Of a stretch of 64,000 nucleotides of DNA, positions 25,649-34,143 are shown one piece after another. The stretch covers positions 7,663 through 71,662 of the forward strand of contig JAEXBS010000037.1 of the NCBI GenBank assembly GCA_023393915.1. Reading direction: 5' to 3'. A model generated the notes under the pieces. That model had not been told where the DNA came from, ran no database searches, and was given only the letters and a program-made list of their open reading frames with translations. Both the position numbers and the translations under genes were made by a program. Positions within the stretch are counted from its first letter, which is position 1, and each line of letters opens with the position of its first letter. Source of the DNA: Bacteroidota bacterium. Lineage in GTDB: Bacteria > Bacteroidota > Bacteroidia > Flavobacteriales > Weeksellaceae.

Positions 25649-27103
25649 TTACATATTGGTCGGCATTGTGACAATAAACTTACTGCCTTTACCTATTTCA
25701 GAACGTACGTGTATTTCACCTTTATATTCCTCCACCATTTTTCTAACCATGGTCAATCCTAGACCCATTCCTGAGTTTTTAGAAGTAAAATTGGGCTCAA
25801 AAATGCGATCAAACATCTCTTCCGAGATACCCACGCCATTATCTTCCACTGAAATCTTAATGCGCTTTTGTATTTGTTCCAAATCCAGATTAATAATAGG
25901 CGTTCTTTCCTCGACTGCGGCTTGATTCGCATTCGTAATTAGATTTGTAATGATTCGATTCAAGTAGATTTTATCCATTTTGATCATGATATCATCCCGA
26001 TTGGCATGTATAAACACATTTTCATCATTGAAAATCCTGACAATTCCTGCGACTTCATCATTCAAATTAAAGACTTCATCGTTTTTCTCAGGAAGCTGGG
26101 CAAACTGAGAAAATGCGGTAGCAACGGTAGCCACTAAATCGATTTGCTCCACGATAGAATCACTCATTCTTGCCACTTTGTTTTCGATATCAGGATCAGT
26201 TGGATCAAATTTCCGTCTGAAATTTTGAATTGTTAATTTCATAGGAGTCAGCGGGTTTTTCACTTCATGTGCTACTTGCTTTGCCATCTCCCTCCAAGCT
26301 TGTTCCTTTTCGGTAAAACTTAACCGCTCCTTCTGATCTTGGATTTTTAAGATCATTTTATTGTAGGACTTCACCAGCGAACTTAGTTCATCATTTTTAT
26401 AGTAACGTATAGGTTTTAAATCCTTGTCAAAAAGCGTTAAACGACTTATAAGGTCAGAAAACTTGGTAAGGGTAACAGTTAAGTTCCTTGATATGACCCA
26501 ACTGAGCCAAAGGGCAATCAACACAATGAAAACATTGATTGTAACCACATATCCTAAGTATCGGTTCAATACACTTAGATAAGCTGAATCACTATGGTAG
26601 AATGGGAAATAAACAATCCCAATAGGCTCTAATGTATTGTTTTTTAACACCATATAGGAAGATACCAAATTCGCATCAAGCGCCTGGTCGTAGGTCTCTA
26701 CATCAATACGCTGCTCTTGCGAAAGTATATCGTTTAGTAAGGCTACAGGAATGCGGTGTGCTCTTAGTTTTTCGCTGTCTTTGTTGGAAACCAAATATCT
26801 CCCCTTTAAATCATAGATAATAACATCCGCTTTACTGATGTCCGCAATTTCGTAAATCTTATTTCCTAAAACTTTTGGTAAATCTTCACTTCGAAGCTGT
26901 TCATGACTCACAGCATAATCCAAAGAAGCCATAAGCGCATCACTTTTTCGCTGTTTTTCAGTCCGGTTCTGTTCTTGGGAATTGCTCTTTAGAACAAAAT
27001 AAGATAATACACTTGAAGCTGCGATGCTAAGCAGGCAAATAATTATAAAGCCTGAAAAGATGCGATTTCGTAAACTGTATCCTCGGTATTTACTGAATGG
27101 CAT
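25649..27103 (-). CDS. membrane sensor histidine kinase (NtrY-like, HAMP)
   Basis: A 484-residue sensor kinase. Helix 1 is at about residues 14-38 and helix 2 at 187-206, bracketing a roughly 150-residue periplasmic sensor. A HAMP region follows, then the H-box with phospho-acceptor His279 in QVAHEVKNPLTPMKLTI, N-box NLITNANQA, G1 DNGVGISEEMFDRIFEP and G2 GMGLGLTMVRKMVEEY. The H-box resembles NtrY/PAS-type kinases. No response regulator is nearby, so it is an orphan. Its 5' end overlaps ribE by 14 bases. Confidence 0.92.
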   Translation of the reverse strand: MPFSKYRGYSLRNRIFSGFIIICLLSIAASSVLSYFVLKSNSQEQNRTEKQRKSDALMASLDYAVSHEQLRSEDLPKVLGNKIYEIADISKADVIIYDLKGRYLVSNKDSEKLRAHRIPVALLNDILSQEQRIDVETYDQALDANLVSSYMVLKNNTLEPIGIVYFPFYHSDSAYLSVLNRYLGYVVTINVFIVLIALWLSWVISRNLTVTLTKFSDLISRLTLFDKDLKPIRYYKNDELSSLVKSYNKMILKIQDQKERLSFTEKEQAWREMAKQVAHEVKNPLTPMKLTIQNFRRKFDPTDPDIENKVARMSDSIVEQIDLVATVATAFSQFAQLPEKNDEVFNLNDEVAGIVRIFNDENVFIHANRDDIMIKMDKIYLNRIITNLITNANQAAVEERTPIINLDLEQIQKRIKISVEDNGVGISEEMFDRIFEPNFTSKNSGMGLGLTMVRKMVEEYKGEIHVRSEIGKGSKFIVTMPTNM

Positions 27104-27689
27104 TCGATCTACTCATTAATTGACTAACGTACTTTCCGATAATATCAAATTCGAGATTCACCTTTGAATCCTCCTTTAAATTGTGGAAACTGGTATTTTC
27201 CCATGTGTAAGGAATGATCGCAACTGAAAATTCACCCTCTCCGCTTCGTGCTACGGTAAGACTCACGCCATTCACTGTAATGGACCCTTGAGCAACAGTT
27301 GGAAAGCCCTTGTCCTGCTCGTAAGAAATTGTAACTAAAAAGCTACCATTCAAATCTTCAATACTTTTCACGATCCCCGTGGTATCCACATGCCCTTGAA
27401 CAATATGTCCATCTAGACGTCCTCCCACTAGAGTACAACGTTCCACATTCACGAGTGTTCCTTCTTGCCACTTCGAAAGTGCTGTTTTTTCCAATGTCTC
27501 GTCAATAGCTGTCACTCTATACTTTTCCCCTTCTATATGAACTACAGTAAGACAGCACCCATCGTGAGCCAAACTTTGATCAATCTTGAGTTCACTTGTA
27601 AATGGGCAAGTTAAAGTATAGTGCATATTGCTACCTTCACGCTCCATTTTTACTACGCGAGCTAGCGCTTCAATAATTCCAGTGAACAT
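27090..27689 (-). CDS. ribE: riboflavin synthase, alpha subunit
   Basis: A 199-residue enzyme that converts two 6,7-dimethyl-8-ribityllumazine molecules to riboflavin. It begins with the invariant MFTGIIEALARV and has two lumazine-binding repeats: AHDGCCLTVVHIEGEKYRVTAIDETL and GSITVNGVSLTVARSGEGEFSVAIIPYT. Length is normal for a homotrimer subunit. It is the first gene of a three-gene unit, ribE-histidine kinase-trmN6. No other rib gene lies nearby. Confidence 0.96.
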   Translation of the reverse strand: MFTGIIEALARVVKMEREGSNMHYTLTCPFTSELKIDQSLAHDGCCLTVVHIEGEKYRVTAIDETLEKTALSKWQEGTLVNVERCTLVGGRLDGHIVQGHVDTTGIVKSIEDLNGSFLVTISYEQDKGFPTVAQGSITVNGVSLTVARSGEGEFSVAIIPYTWENTSFHNLKEDSKVNLEFDIIGKYVSQLMSRSNAIQ

Positions 27690-27704
27690 ACGGTTCTTTT
27701 TTGC

Positions 27705-27738
27705 TAATTTTGTACAATTGTAATGTTGTTCAAAGGTA
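27705..27738. promoter_or_regulatory. interleaved divergent -7 boxes for ribE and pdxA
   Basis: Plus-strand TAATTTTG (27705-27712) faces pdxA and minus-strand TACCTTTG (27731-27738) faces ribE. Each is an exact TAnnTTTG match. Placed in this order, start sites about 7 bases downstream would give transcripts whose first few bases overlap. Confidence 0.5.
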
Positions 27739-27748
27739 ATAATAAAGT

Positions 27749-28840
27749 ATGAGTTCTAAACATCCTAAGGTAAGAGTTGGAATATCGGTCGGAGATTTCA
27801 ACGGAATTGGCCCCGAGATTATAATGAAAACACTAGAAGATAAATCAATCACTGATTTCTTCACGCCAGTGATCTTCGCATCAGGCAAACTGTTCACTTA
27901 TCAAAAGAACATATTTCAACTCAATTTGAACTTCCATTACATCAACGAAGCTCGTGATGCCCAAGACGGAAAGCTAAACATGGTTAACCTCTGGAAAGAA
28001 AATGTAAATGTGCAATTAGGAACGCCTTCACAGGAATCTACCAAAATGGCCATTGACTCTCTAGAAGCGGCAACTAATGCACTTGTTTCGGGAACTATTG
28101 ATGTTCTTGTAACAGCACCAATCAATAAAGACGAAATGATGAAGTTAGGATTTGGATTTGCTGGACACACGCCTTTTTTAGAACACAAAATGGAATCCAG
28201 AGGTCTAATGTTCTTAGTAACAGAAGACCTAAAAGTAGCCGTGTCCACACATCATATTCCTTTAGCACAAGTAGCTGAAAAATTGTCGAAAGACGTTTTA
28301 AAAAAGCAGATTCGCATTCTGAATCAATGTCTAATTGAAGACTTTCAATTGCAAAAGCCAAAGATCGCCGTGCTAGGACTCAATCCTCACGCAGGGGATG
28401 GAGGCACTATAGGTAAAGAAGAAATAGAAATCATTGAACCGGCTATCAAAGAATCCTTTGATAACGGCATACTTACCTTTGGCCCCTATCCCGCTGACAG
28501 CTTTTTTCAACCGGAAAAATACAAACACTTCGATGCGGTTCTAGCCATGTATCACGATCAAGGACTAGCACCATTCAAAACGATAGCTTACGAAACCGGA
28601 GTAAACTACACCGCTGGATTACCGCACATTAGAACTTCACCTGATCATGGCGTAGCCTACGATATCGCAGGAAAAGACAAAGCCGATCCTCAGAGTTTTA
28701 AAGAAGCTGTTTTTGCTGCTGTTAAAATTTTTAAATCTAGATCTGAATACAGAGATCTTATGTCAGGACGATTAAAAACAAAACGCCAGAACTCAGATCA
28801 TGGTGTGGATGAAGATCTTCCGGAGGACAATGGCCATTAA
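27749..28840 (+). CDS. pdxA: 4-hydroxythreonine-4-phosphate dehydrogenase
   Basis: PdxA of 363 residues, an NAD-dependent enzyme of pyridoxal phosphate synthesis. Seen are VGISVGDFNGIGPEIIMKTL at the start, TAPINKDEMMKLGFGFAGHT near residue 130, and metal-binding His in HDQGLAPFKTIAYETGVNYTAGLPHIRTSPDHG near residue 270. The C-terminal 20 residues are a hydrophilic, acidic tail (NSDHGVDEDLPEDNGH) beyond the enzyme core. It is transcribed rightward and is followed by DUF177, separated by about 130 bases with its own promoter. Confidence 0.95.
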   Translation: MSSKHPKVRVGISVGDFNGIGPEIIMKTLEDKSITDFFTPVIFASGKLFTYQKNIFQLNLNFHYINEARDAQDGKLNMVNLWKENVNVQLGTPSQESTKMAIDSLEAATNALVSGTIDVLVTAPINKDEMMKLGFGFAGHTPFLEHKMESRGLMFLVTEDLKVAVSTHHIPLAQVAEKLSKDVLKKQIRILNQCLIEDFQLQKPKIAVLGLNPHAGDGGTIGKEEIEIIEPAIKESFDNGILTFGPYPADSFFQPEKYKHFDAVLAMYHDQGLAPFKTIAYETGVNYTAGLPHIRTSPDHGVAYDIAGKDKADPQSFKEAVFAAVKIFKSRSEYRDLMSGRLKTKRQNSDHGVDEDLPEDNGH

Positions 28841-28928
28841 AAAAACTTTGTAGTGTAAAAGACTCATATAGTGTAAACTACTAAAAGAGCCATTACATTT
28901 TTATTTAATAAATTTAGCTGATAAATTA

Positions 28929-28959
28929 TTTGCTAAATCAAAAAAAATGCATATTTTTG
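28929..28959 (+). promoter_or_regulatory. promoter of DUF177-rpmF
   Basis: TTTG (28929-28932), 19-base spacer, TATTTTTG (28952-28959): a full match. The DUF177 ATG at 28972 follows 12 bases later. Confidence 0.85.
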
Positions 28960-28971
28960 CAACCTCATTTT

Positions 28972-29517
28972 ATGGACAAATTTAAAAACTACGAGGTCGC
29001 CTTTTCTGGACTCAAAGACGGAAAGCACCAGTTCGAATTTGAAATTGACCAGACGTTCTTTGAACTTTTTGAAACAGAAGAAGAGTTTTCTAACCCACGA
29101 TTGAAGGTAGACTTGCTGTTAGACAAGCACAGTACCTTCCTTGAATTTTGGATTGAAATTCATGGACCAATCACTTTAGTCTGTGATATTACCGGAAAAC
29201 CTTTTGATCATTCCATTCACTATGAAATGAAAGTATTAGTGAAATTTGGTGAATCCTTTGACGATAGTAACGACGAAGTTATTACCATTCCTGCGAGCGA
29301 TCACAGTTTTAATATTGCACAATTACTGTACGAAGGAGTTATGCTTTCTATCCCAATGAAAAAAATATCTCCACACATTAGTGACAAGGATTGGGAACTA
29401 TTAAATAAATATTCTGTGGGATCAATAGATGATCCGAGTTCTAAAGAAGAAGAAGAAGAAGAAAAGGAAGTGGATCCTCGATGGGAGGCACTTAAGAATT
29501 TAAAAAATAAAAAATAA
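28972..29517 (+). CDS. DUF177 / YceD-family protein
   Basis: A 181-residue DUF177 protein. This family is encoded beside rpmF in many bacteria and is linked to ribosome or 23S rRNA metabolism. The core contains VTLDLL-like strands and ITLVCDITGKPFDHSIHYEM (only one of the common Cys residues remains), then LLYEGVMLSIPMK and the acidic Glu-rich stretch KEEEEEEKEVDPRWEAL typical of the C-terminus. I chose ATG 28972 because the upstream in-frame start at 28930 lies within the promoter. rpmF follows after 64 bases. Confidence 0.92.
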   Translation: MDKFKNYEVAFSGLKDGKHQFEFEIDQTFFELFETEEEFSNPRLKVDLLLDKHSTFLEFWIEIHGPITLVCDITGKPFDHSIHYEMKVLVKFGESFDDSNDEVITIPASDHSFNIAQLLYEGVMLSIPMKKISPHISDKDWELLNKYSVGSIDDPSSKEEEEEEKEVDPRWEALKNLKNKK

Positions 29518-29581
29518 AATAGCATTTTAAATCGATGAGATGAGAAGCTCTCATCATTCATCAATTAAAAAATAATTAGAA

Positions 29582-29785
29582 ATGGCACATCCAAAAAGAA
29601 GACAATCCAGCACAAGAAGAGACAAGAGAAGAACTCACTACAAGGCAGTTGTACCTCAATTGGCTAAAGATGCAAGCACCGGTGAAATGCACCTATACCA
29701 CAGAGCACACTGGCATGAAGGAAAACTTTACTACAGAGGAAAAGTAGTAATGGAAAAAGAAATCGAAACTAGCGAGGAAAACTAA
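29582..29785 (+). CDS. rpmF: 50S ribosomal protein L32
   Basis: A 67-residue basic protein of the L32 family: MAHPKRRQSSTRRDKRRTHY, then DASTGEMHLYHRAHWHEGKLYYRGKVV. It has no cysteines, so it is the zinc-independent form. It is probably co-transcribed with DUF177. Terminator follows 30 bases later. Confidence 0.96.
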   Translation: MAHPKRRQSSTRRDKRRTHYKAVVPQLAKDASTGEMHLYHRAHWHEGKLYYRGKVVMEKEIETSEEN

Positions 29786-29814
29786 TCCAGAAGGATTTTT
29801 CCTTATTTTTATAC

Positions 29815-29851
29815 AAAAACCACTCATTTTTGAACAAAATGAGTGGTTTTT
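29815..29851 (+). terminator. terminator of DUF177-rpmF
   Basis: A 16-bp perfect stem, AAAAACCACTCATTTT (29815-29830) with AAAATGAGTGGTTTTT (29836-29851), followed by more T. A smaller AATCC-AGAA-GGATT hairpin occurs at 29784-29796, just after rpmF. Confidence 0.93.
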
Positions 29852-29864
29852 TGTTGTTTTTTTG

Positions 29865-29872
29865 TACTTTTG
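29865..29872 (+). promoter_or_regulatory. putative -7 box for accB-accC
   Basis: TACTTTTG is an exact match, ending 23 bases before the accB ATG at 29896. The -33 region falls in the preceding terminator and is not convincing. Confidence 0.55.
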
Positions 29873-29895
29873 GGCTCTATATCAAAACTCAAGTT

Positions 29896-30390
29896 ATGGA
29901 CATTAAAGACATCCAAAACCTTATTAAATTTGTGTCTAAATCGGAAGTATCCGAAGTTAAATACAAAACAAAGGATTTCGAAATCACCATTAAGACTCCA
30001 CTAGGGTCGAATGAAACGGCTGGCTTTGTGCCACAACCTCAAATCTATTCTGCAGCCCCACAAGCTATGGCACCTCAAGCGCCTCAGGCTCCTGCGGCAC
30101 CTGCTCCGACTACAGGTGAAAGTGCGGCTCCATCAGAAGATGAAAGCAAATATCTTACTATTAAGTCTCCTATGATTGGAACATTCTATCGCAAACCTGC
30201 ACCAGACAAAGATGTATTTGTCAATGTTGGAGATGCTGTGACAGAAGGAAAAGTAGTCTGTGTAATTGAAGCGATGAAACTATTCAATCAAATTGAATCA
30301 GAAGTTTCTGGTAAAATCGTTAAGATACTAGTGGACGATGCGACTCCAGTAGAATACGATCAACCACTATTCCTAGTGGATCCATCTTAA
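29896..30390 (+). CDS. accB: biotin carboxyl carrier protein of acetyl-CoA carboxylase
   Basis: A 164-residue BCCP. The N-terminal helix MDIKDIQNLIKFVSKSEVSE is typical, then a Pro/Ala-rich linker (PQAPQAPAAPAP), then the biotinyl domain at about 85-164. Biotin attachment is at Lys128 in EAMKLFN (the usual motif is EAMKLMN). I chose ATG 29896; the in-frame ORF upstream to 29830 lies within the terminator and promoter. accC follows 85 bases later. Confidence 0.95.
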   Translation: MDIKDIQNLIKFVSKSEVSEVKYKTKDFEITIKTPLGSNETAGFVPQPQIYSAAPQAMAPQAPQAPAAPAPTTGESAAPSEDESKYLTIKSPMIGTFYRKPAPDKDVFVNVGDAVTEGKVVCVIEAMKLFNQIESEVSGKIVKILVDDATPVEYDQPLFLVDPS

Positions 30391-30475
30391 CTACCACTGT
30401 TTTAGTTTTCGAGCGATACTATAGAAGAGCGAATTCTAATAATTGTGGAATTTATCCATTAAATTATACTACTAA

Positions 30476-31831
30476 ATGTTCAAAAAAATATTAATTGCCA
30501 ACAGGGGGGAAATCGCTATGCGTATTTTAAGAACCTGTAAAGAAATGGGAATTAAAACGGTTGCAGTTTATTCCACTGCAGATAAGGATAGTCTTCATGT
30601 TCGATTCGCTGATGAAGCCGTTTGCATAGGCCCAGCAATGAGCAAGGATTCTTACCTAAAAATCCCTAATATTATTGCCGCGGCAGAGATCACCAATGCC
30701 GATGCAATTCATCCCGGATATGGGTTCTTATCCGAAAACGCGAACTTTTCTCGAATCTGTGCAAAAAACAACATCAAATTTATTGGTGCGACGCCAGAGC
30801 AAATCGAAAAAATGGGAGATAAGGCCAACGCTAAGGCTACAATGAAAGCTGCAGGGGTTCCTTGTGTTCCAGGTTCACCTGGACTCATAGACTCCTATGA
30901 TGAAGCTGCGAAAATCGCCGAAGAAATAGGCTATCCTGTTATGATCAAAGCCACGGCTGGTGGAGGCGGAAAAGGAATGCGCGCCGTTTGGAAAAAAGAA
31001 GATCTAAAAGAACATTGGGAATCAGCCATCCAAGAAGCGGTTGCCGCATTTGGTAACGGTGGAATGTATATGGAAAAACTCATTGAGGAACCTCGTCATA
31101 TTGAAATTCAAATTGCGGGAGATCAATACGGAAAAGCATGCCACCTTTCGGAAAGAGACTGTTCGGTTCAAAGAAGAAACCAAAAACTCGTTGAAGAAAC
31201 CCCTTCTCCATTCATGACCGATGAATTAAGAAATCAAATGGGAGACGCAGCAGTAAAAGCAGCAGAATTCATTGGATACGAGGGCGTAGGAACCATCGAG
31301 TTCTTAGTGGACAAACATCGTAATTTCTACTTTATGGAAATGAATACAAGAATTCAAGTAGAACACCCGATCACTGAACAGGTCATCGATTACGATTTAA
31401 TTAAGGAGCAAATCCTACTTGCCGCTGGAACACCAATTCAAGGAATCAACCATTTTCCAAAGCTACACTCTATTGAATGTAGAGTAAATGCGGAAGACCC
31501 TTACAATGATTTTAGACCAAGTCCAGGCAAAATCGCCGGCTTAAACATCCCTGGAGGGCACGGAGTGAGAGTCGATACGCACGTCTATGCGGGCTATGTA
31601 ATTCCTTCGAACTACGATTCCATGATTGCAAAAATTATTACAACTGCGCAAACACGAGAAGAGGCTATCGCTAAGATGAAGAGAGCTTTGGATGAATTTT
31701 ATATTGAAGGAATCAAAACAACGATACCTTTCCATAGACAACTGATGGAGGATCCTGATTTCCTCAGTGGAAATTACACCACTAAATTCATGGAGACCTT
31801 CACCATGAGTAAAGAATATGAAACAAACTAG
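30476..31831 (+). CDS. accC: acetyl-CoA carboxylase, biotin carboxylase subunit
   Basis: A 451-residue ATP-grasp enzyme that carboxylates BCCP-bound biotin with bicarbonate. It begins MFKKILIANRGEIAMRILRTCKEMGI and has the glycine-rich ATP loop KATAGGGGKGMRAVWK near residue 160. Catalytic elements are RDCSVQRRNQKLVEETPSP near residue 228, METNRIQVEHPITEQV-type EMNTRIQVEHPITEQV near residue 288, and the C-terminal GIKTTIPFHRQLM. It follows accB; accA is 6 kb away at 37728. Confidence 0.96.
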   Translation: MFKKILIANRGEIAMRILRTCKEMGIKTVAVYSTADKDSLHVRFADEAVCIGPAMSKDSYLKIPNIIAAAEITNADAIHPGYGFLSENANFSRICAKNNIKFIGATPEQIEKMGDKANAKATMKAAGVPCVPGSPGLIDSYDEAAKIAEEIGYPVMIKATAGGGGKGMRAVWKKEDLKEHWESAIQEAVAAFGNGGMYMEKLIEEPRHIEIQIAGDQYGKACHLSERDCSVQRRNQKLVEETPSPFMTDELRNQMGDAAVKAAEFIGYEGVGTIEFLVDKHRNFYFMEMNTRIQVEHPITEQVIDYDLIKEQILLAAGTPIQGINHFPKLHSIECRVNAEDPYNDFRPSPGKIAGLNIPGGHGVRVDTHVYAGYVIPSNYDSMIAKIITTAQTREEAIAKMKRALDEFYIEGIKTTIPFHRQLMEDPDFLSGNYTTKFMETFTMSKEYETN

Positions 31832-31904
31832 TTCGTATACAAATTACTTTCAAAAGGCTCTAAAAGTATTGTAAATTGCAATCGAAAGGAGTTAAAACTT
31901 TTTC

Positions 31905-31940
31905 AAGCAACATAGGTTAGATATCTATGTTGCTTTTTTT
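31905..31940 (+). terminator. terminator of accB-accC
   Basis: AAGCAACATAG (31905-31915) pairs perfectly with CTATGTTGCTT (31925-31935), followed by T-run to 31940. Confidence 0.9.
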
Positions 31941-32098
31941 GAGATAAATTATTAAAGAATAATAAAATAAGTACTTACAATACAAAATTGAAGAGAAAGG
32001 CTTAAAATTTGCTGCTCAAGAAGAGCGGTAAAAACAATAACAAGATTCTATTCTATTGGAAGAGAAAATTCCTTGTGTTTTTACGTTTGAAGATTATG

Positions 32099-32106
32099 TA
32101 ACTTTG
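32099..32106 (+). promoter_or_regulatory. putative -7 box for rocD and following genes
   Basis: TAACTTTG is an exact TAnnTTTG match, 18 bases before the rocD ATG. The remaining intergenic bases from 31941 show nothing else. Confidence 0.55.
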
Positions 32107-32124
32107 CTAAAAAGCTAAATATTT

Positions 32125-33378
32125 ATGTCAGCAACCAATTCATCGCCTCTACATTCTGAAGATTTCATTGCAATGGAAAACCAATACGGTGCCCATAACT
32201 ACCATCCCCTCCCTGTTGTACTTGCAAAGGGAGAAGGCCCTTTGGTCTGGGATGTCGAAGGGAAGCAATACTACGACTTCCTTTCAGCCTATAGCGCGGT
32301 GAACCAAGGGCACTCTCATCCTAAAATTGTGAAGGCTTTACTAGAACAAGCCTCACAACTAGCTTTAACCTCGAGAGCTTTTTACAACGATAAGTTAGGT
32401 CCTTACGAAAAGAAAATTACTTCTTTATTCGGATTTGACAAAGTGCTTCCGATGAACTCGGGAGCAGAAGCAGTTGAAACCGCAGTAAAGATTTCAAGAA
32501 AGTGGGCTTACGAAAAAAAAGGCATTGCTGAGAATCAAGCAAAAATAGTCGTTTGTGAAAACAATTTTCATGGTAGAACAACCACGATTGTTTCTTTTTC
32601 TAACGACCCGGATGCTTATACACACTATGGACCTTTTACCCCAGGGTTTGTCAAAATACCGTACAATTCGATTGAAGCACTGGAAGAGATACTAGAGAAA
32701 GAACATCAAAACATAGCAGCCTTTCTAGTCGAACCCATCCAAGGAGAGGCAGGTGTTTTTGTTCCTGACGAAGGTTACCTGAAAAAAGCCTCAGAACTTT
32801 GCAAAAAATACAGAGTCCTTTTTATTGCTGATGAAGTTCAGACAGGAATTGCAAGAACAGGAAAATTATTAGCCTGCCATCACGAAGAAGTACAGCCGGA
32901 CTTACTTGTTTTAGGAAAAGCACTTTCAGGAGGCATGTACCCCGTTTCAGCAGTTCTAGCTAATGATGAAATCATGGGAGTAATTCAACCCGGACAGCAC
33001 GGAAGCACTTTCGGAGGGAATCCTATAGCTGCTGCCGTTGCAGTTGCCGCTCTTGAAGTTGTTGAGCAAGAAAATTTATCGGAGAAAGCCAACAACTTAG
33101 GAATGTTCTTTCGAGATGAAATTCAAAAGTTAGTTGACGAATCTCCACTCCTTAGTTCCGTTAGAGGGAAGGGCCTTTTAAATGCCATATTAATAAACGA
33201 CACTCCTGAATCTAGTACCGCTTGGGATCTATGTGTACAGATGAAAGAAAACGGGCTATTAGCAAAGCCTACACACGGAAATATCATTCGACTAGCTCCC
33301 CCTTTGATTATAACGAAAGAGCAGTTGGAAGAATGCATTGCCATCATTCGAAAAAGCGTTTTAGAATTCAAAAGTTAA
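32125..33378 (+). CDS. rocD: ornithine--oxo-acid aminotransferase
   Basis: A 417-residue class-III PLP aminotransferase that converts ornithine and 2-oxoglutarate to glutamate semialdehyde. N-terminal EDFIAMENQYGAHNYHPLPVVLAKGEG is typical of ornithine aminotransferases. Other motifs are MNSGAEAVETAVKISRKW near residue 110, PLP-binding DEVQTG (Asp236), and the lysine Schiff base Lys265 in LGKALSGGMYPVSA. The stop abuts the ATG of the next gene, so translation may be coupled to glycosyltransferase genes, an odd combination. Confidence 0.95.
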   Translation: MSATNSSPLHSEDFIAMENQYGAHNYHPLPVVLAKGEGPLVWDVEGKQYYDFLSAYSAVNQGHSHPKIVKALLEQASQLALTSRAFYNDKLGPYEKKITSLFGFDKVLPMNSGAEAVETAVKISRKWAYEKKGIAENQAKIVVCENNFHGRTTTIVSFSNDPDAYTHYGPFTPGFVKIPYNSIEALEEILEKEHQNIAAFLVEPIQGEAGVFVPDEGYLKKASELCKKYRVLFIADEVQTGIARTGKLLACHHEEVQPDLLVLGKALSGGMYPVSAVLANDEIMGVIQPGQHGSTFGGNPIAAAVAVAALEVVEQENLSEKANNLGMFFRDEIQKLVDESPLLSSVRGKGLLNAILINDTPESSTAWDLCVQMKENGLLAKPTHGNIIRLAPPLIITKEQLEECIAIIRKSVLEFKS

Positions 33379-34143
33379 ATGCCCATTACCCGCCTAAACA
33401 TCACTGGTCTTCTCATTACTTGTAATGAAGAAAAAAACATTGAGCAAGCTTTAGGATGTTTGGACTTTTGCTCAGAGATCATAGTGGTTGATGCTTTCAG
33501 TACAGACAGAACGACAGAACTTGCTGAAAAATTCCCTAACACCAAGGTGATTAAAAAAGAATTTACTGACTTCACCACCCAAAGGAACTTTGCATTAGAC
33601 GCTGCACAAACTGATTGGGTATTGTTTCTCGATGGTGATGAACGAATCACCCCTTCGCTAAGGCAAGAGATACTCAAAGTATTAACTTCTGAATCACCTT
33701 GTGATGCCTATTACTTTTCAAGAAAATTTTTCTTTGAAAATCGACCTATTCATTTTTCAGGAACGCAAAATGATAAAAATTTCAGGTTGTTTAGAAAGTC
33801 TAAAGCTCGCTACCGATTAGATAAAAAAGTACATGAAACATTACAAGTAAACGGAACGATAGGTACACTAAAAAATAAACTTCTGCATTATTCAGTGGAA
33901 TCGGCCTGTAACTATGAAAAAAAAATGCGGCATTACGCGTTTTTAAAAGGCCAGGAATTAGCTGCACAAGGAAAAAAGTACAATAAAGTGGTACAGCTGG
34001 CCAAAACAGCTTTTCAATTTCTGAAAACCTACATAATAAAATTAGGTATCTTAGACGGGAAGGACGGACTTAAAATTGCTAAACTTCATAGTTACTACGT
34101 TTACAAAACTTTTGAATCATTAAAACGACATGCACGAAAATAA
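33379..34143 (+). CDS. glycosyltransferase family 2, LPS-type (WaaE/KdtX-like)
   Basis: A 254-residue GT-A fold glycosyltransferase. It begins GLLITCNEEKNIEQALGCL and has the acidic IVVDAFSTDRTTELAEKF and DXD-like LFLDGDERITPSLRQEI near residue 78, which bind the nucleotide sugar and metal. The C-terminal part contains NYEKKMRHYAFLKGQEL, usual for WaaE-like LPS core enzymes. It begins immediately after the rocD stop and overlaps the next gene by 14 bases. Substrate unknown. Confidence 0.9.
   Translation: MPITRLNITGLLITCNEEKNIEQALGCLDFCSEIIVVDAFSTDRTTELAEKFPNTKVIKKEFTDFTTQRNFALDAAQTDWVLFLDGDERITPSLRQEILKVLTSESPCDAYYFSRKFFFENRPIHFSGTQNDKNFRLFRKSKARYRLDKKVHETLQVNGTIGTLKNKLLHYSVESACNYEKKMRHYAFLKGQELAAQGKKYNKVVQLAKTAFQFLKTYIIKLGILDGKDGLKIAKLHSYYVYKTFESLKRHARK

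Noticed and set aside
28851..28885. Direct repeat TAGTGTAAA between pdxA and DUF177
   Set aside because: Two 9-base copies in AT-rich DNA are not enough to claim a regulatory or mobile repeat.
29830..29895. N-terminal extension of accB to 29830
   Set aside because: It reads through the terminator stem and the -7 box, and BCCP homologues start at the MDIKDIQN-type N-terminus at 29896.
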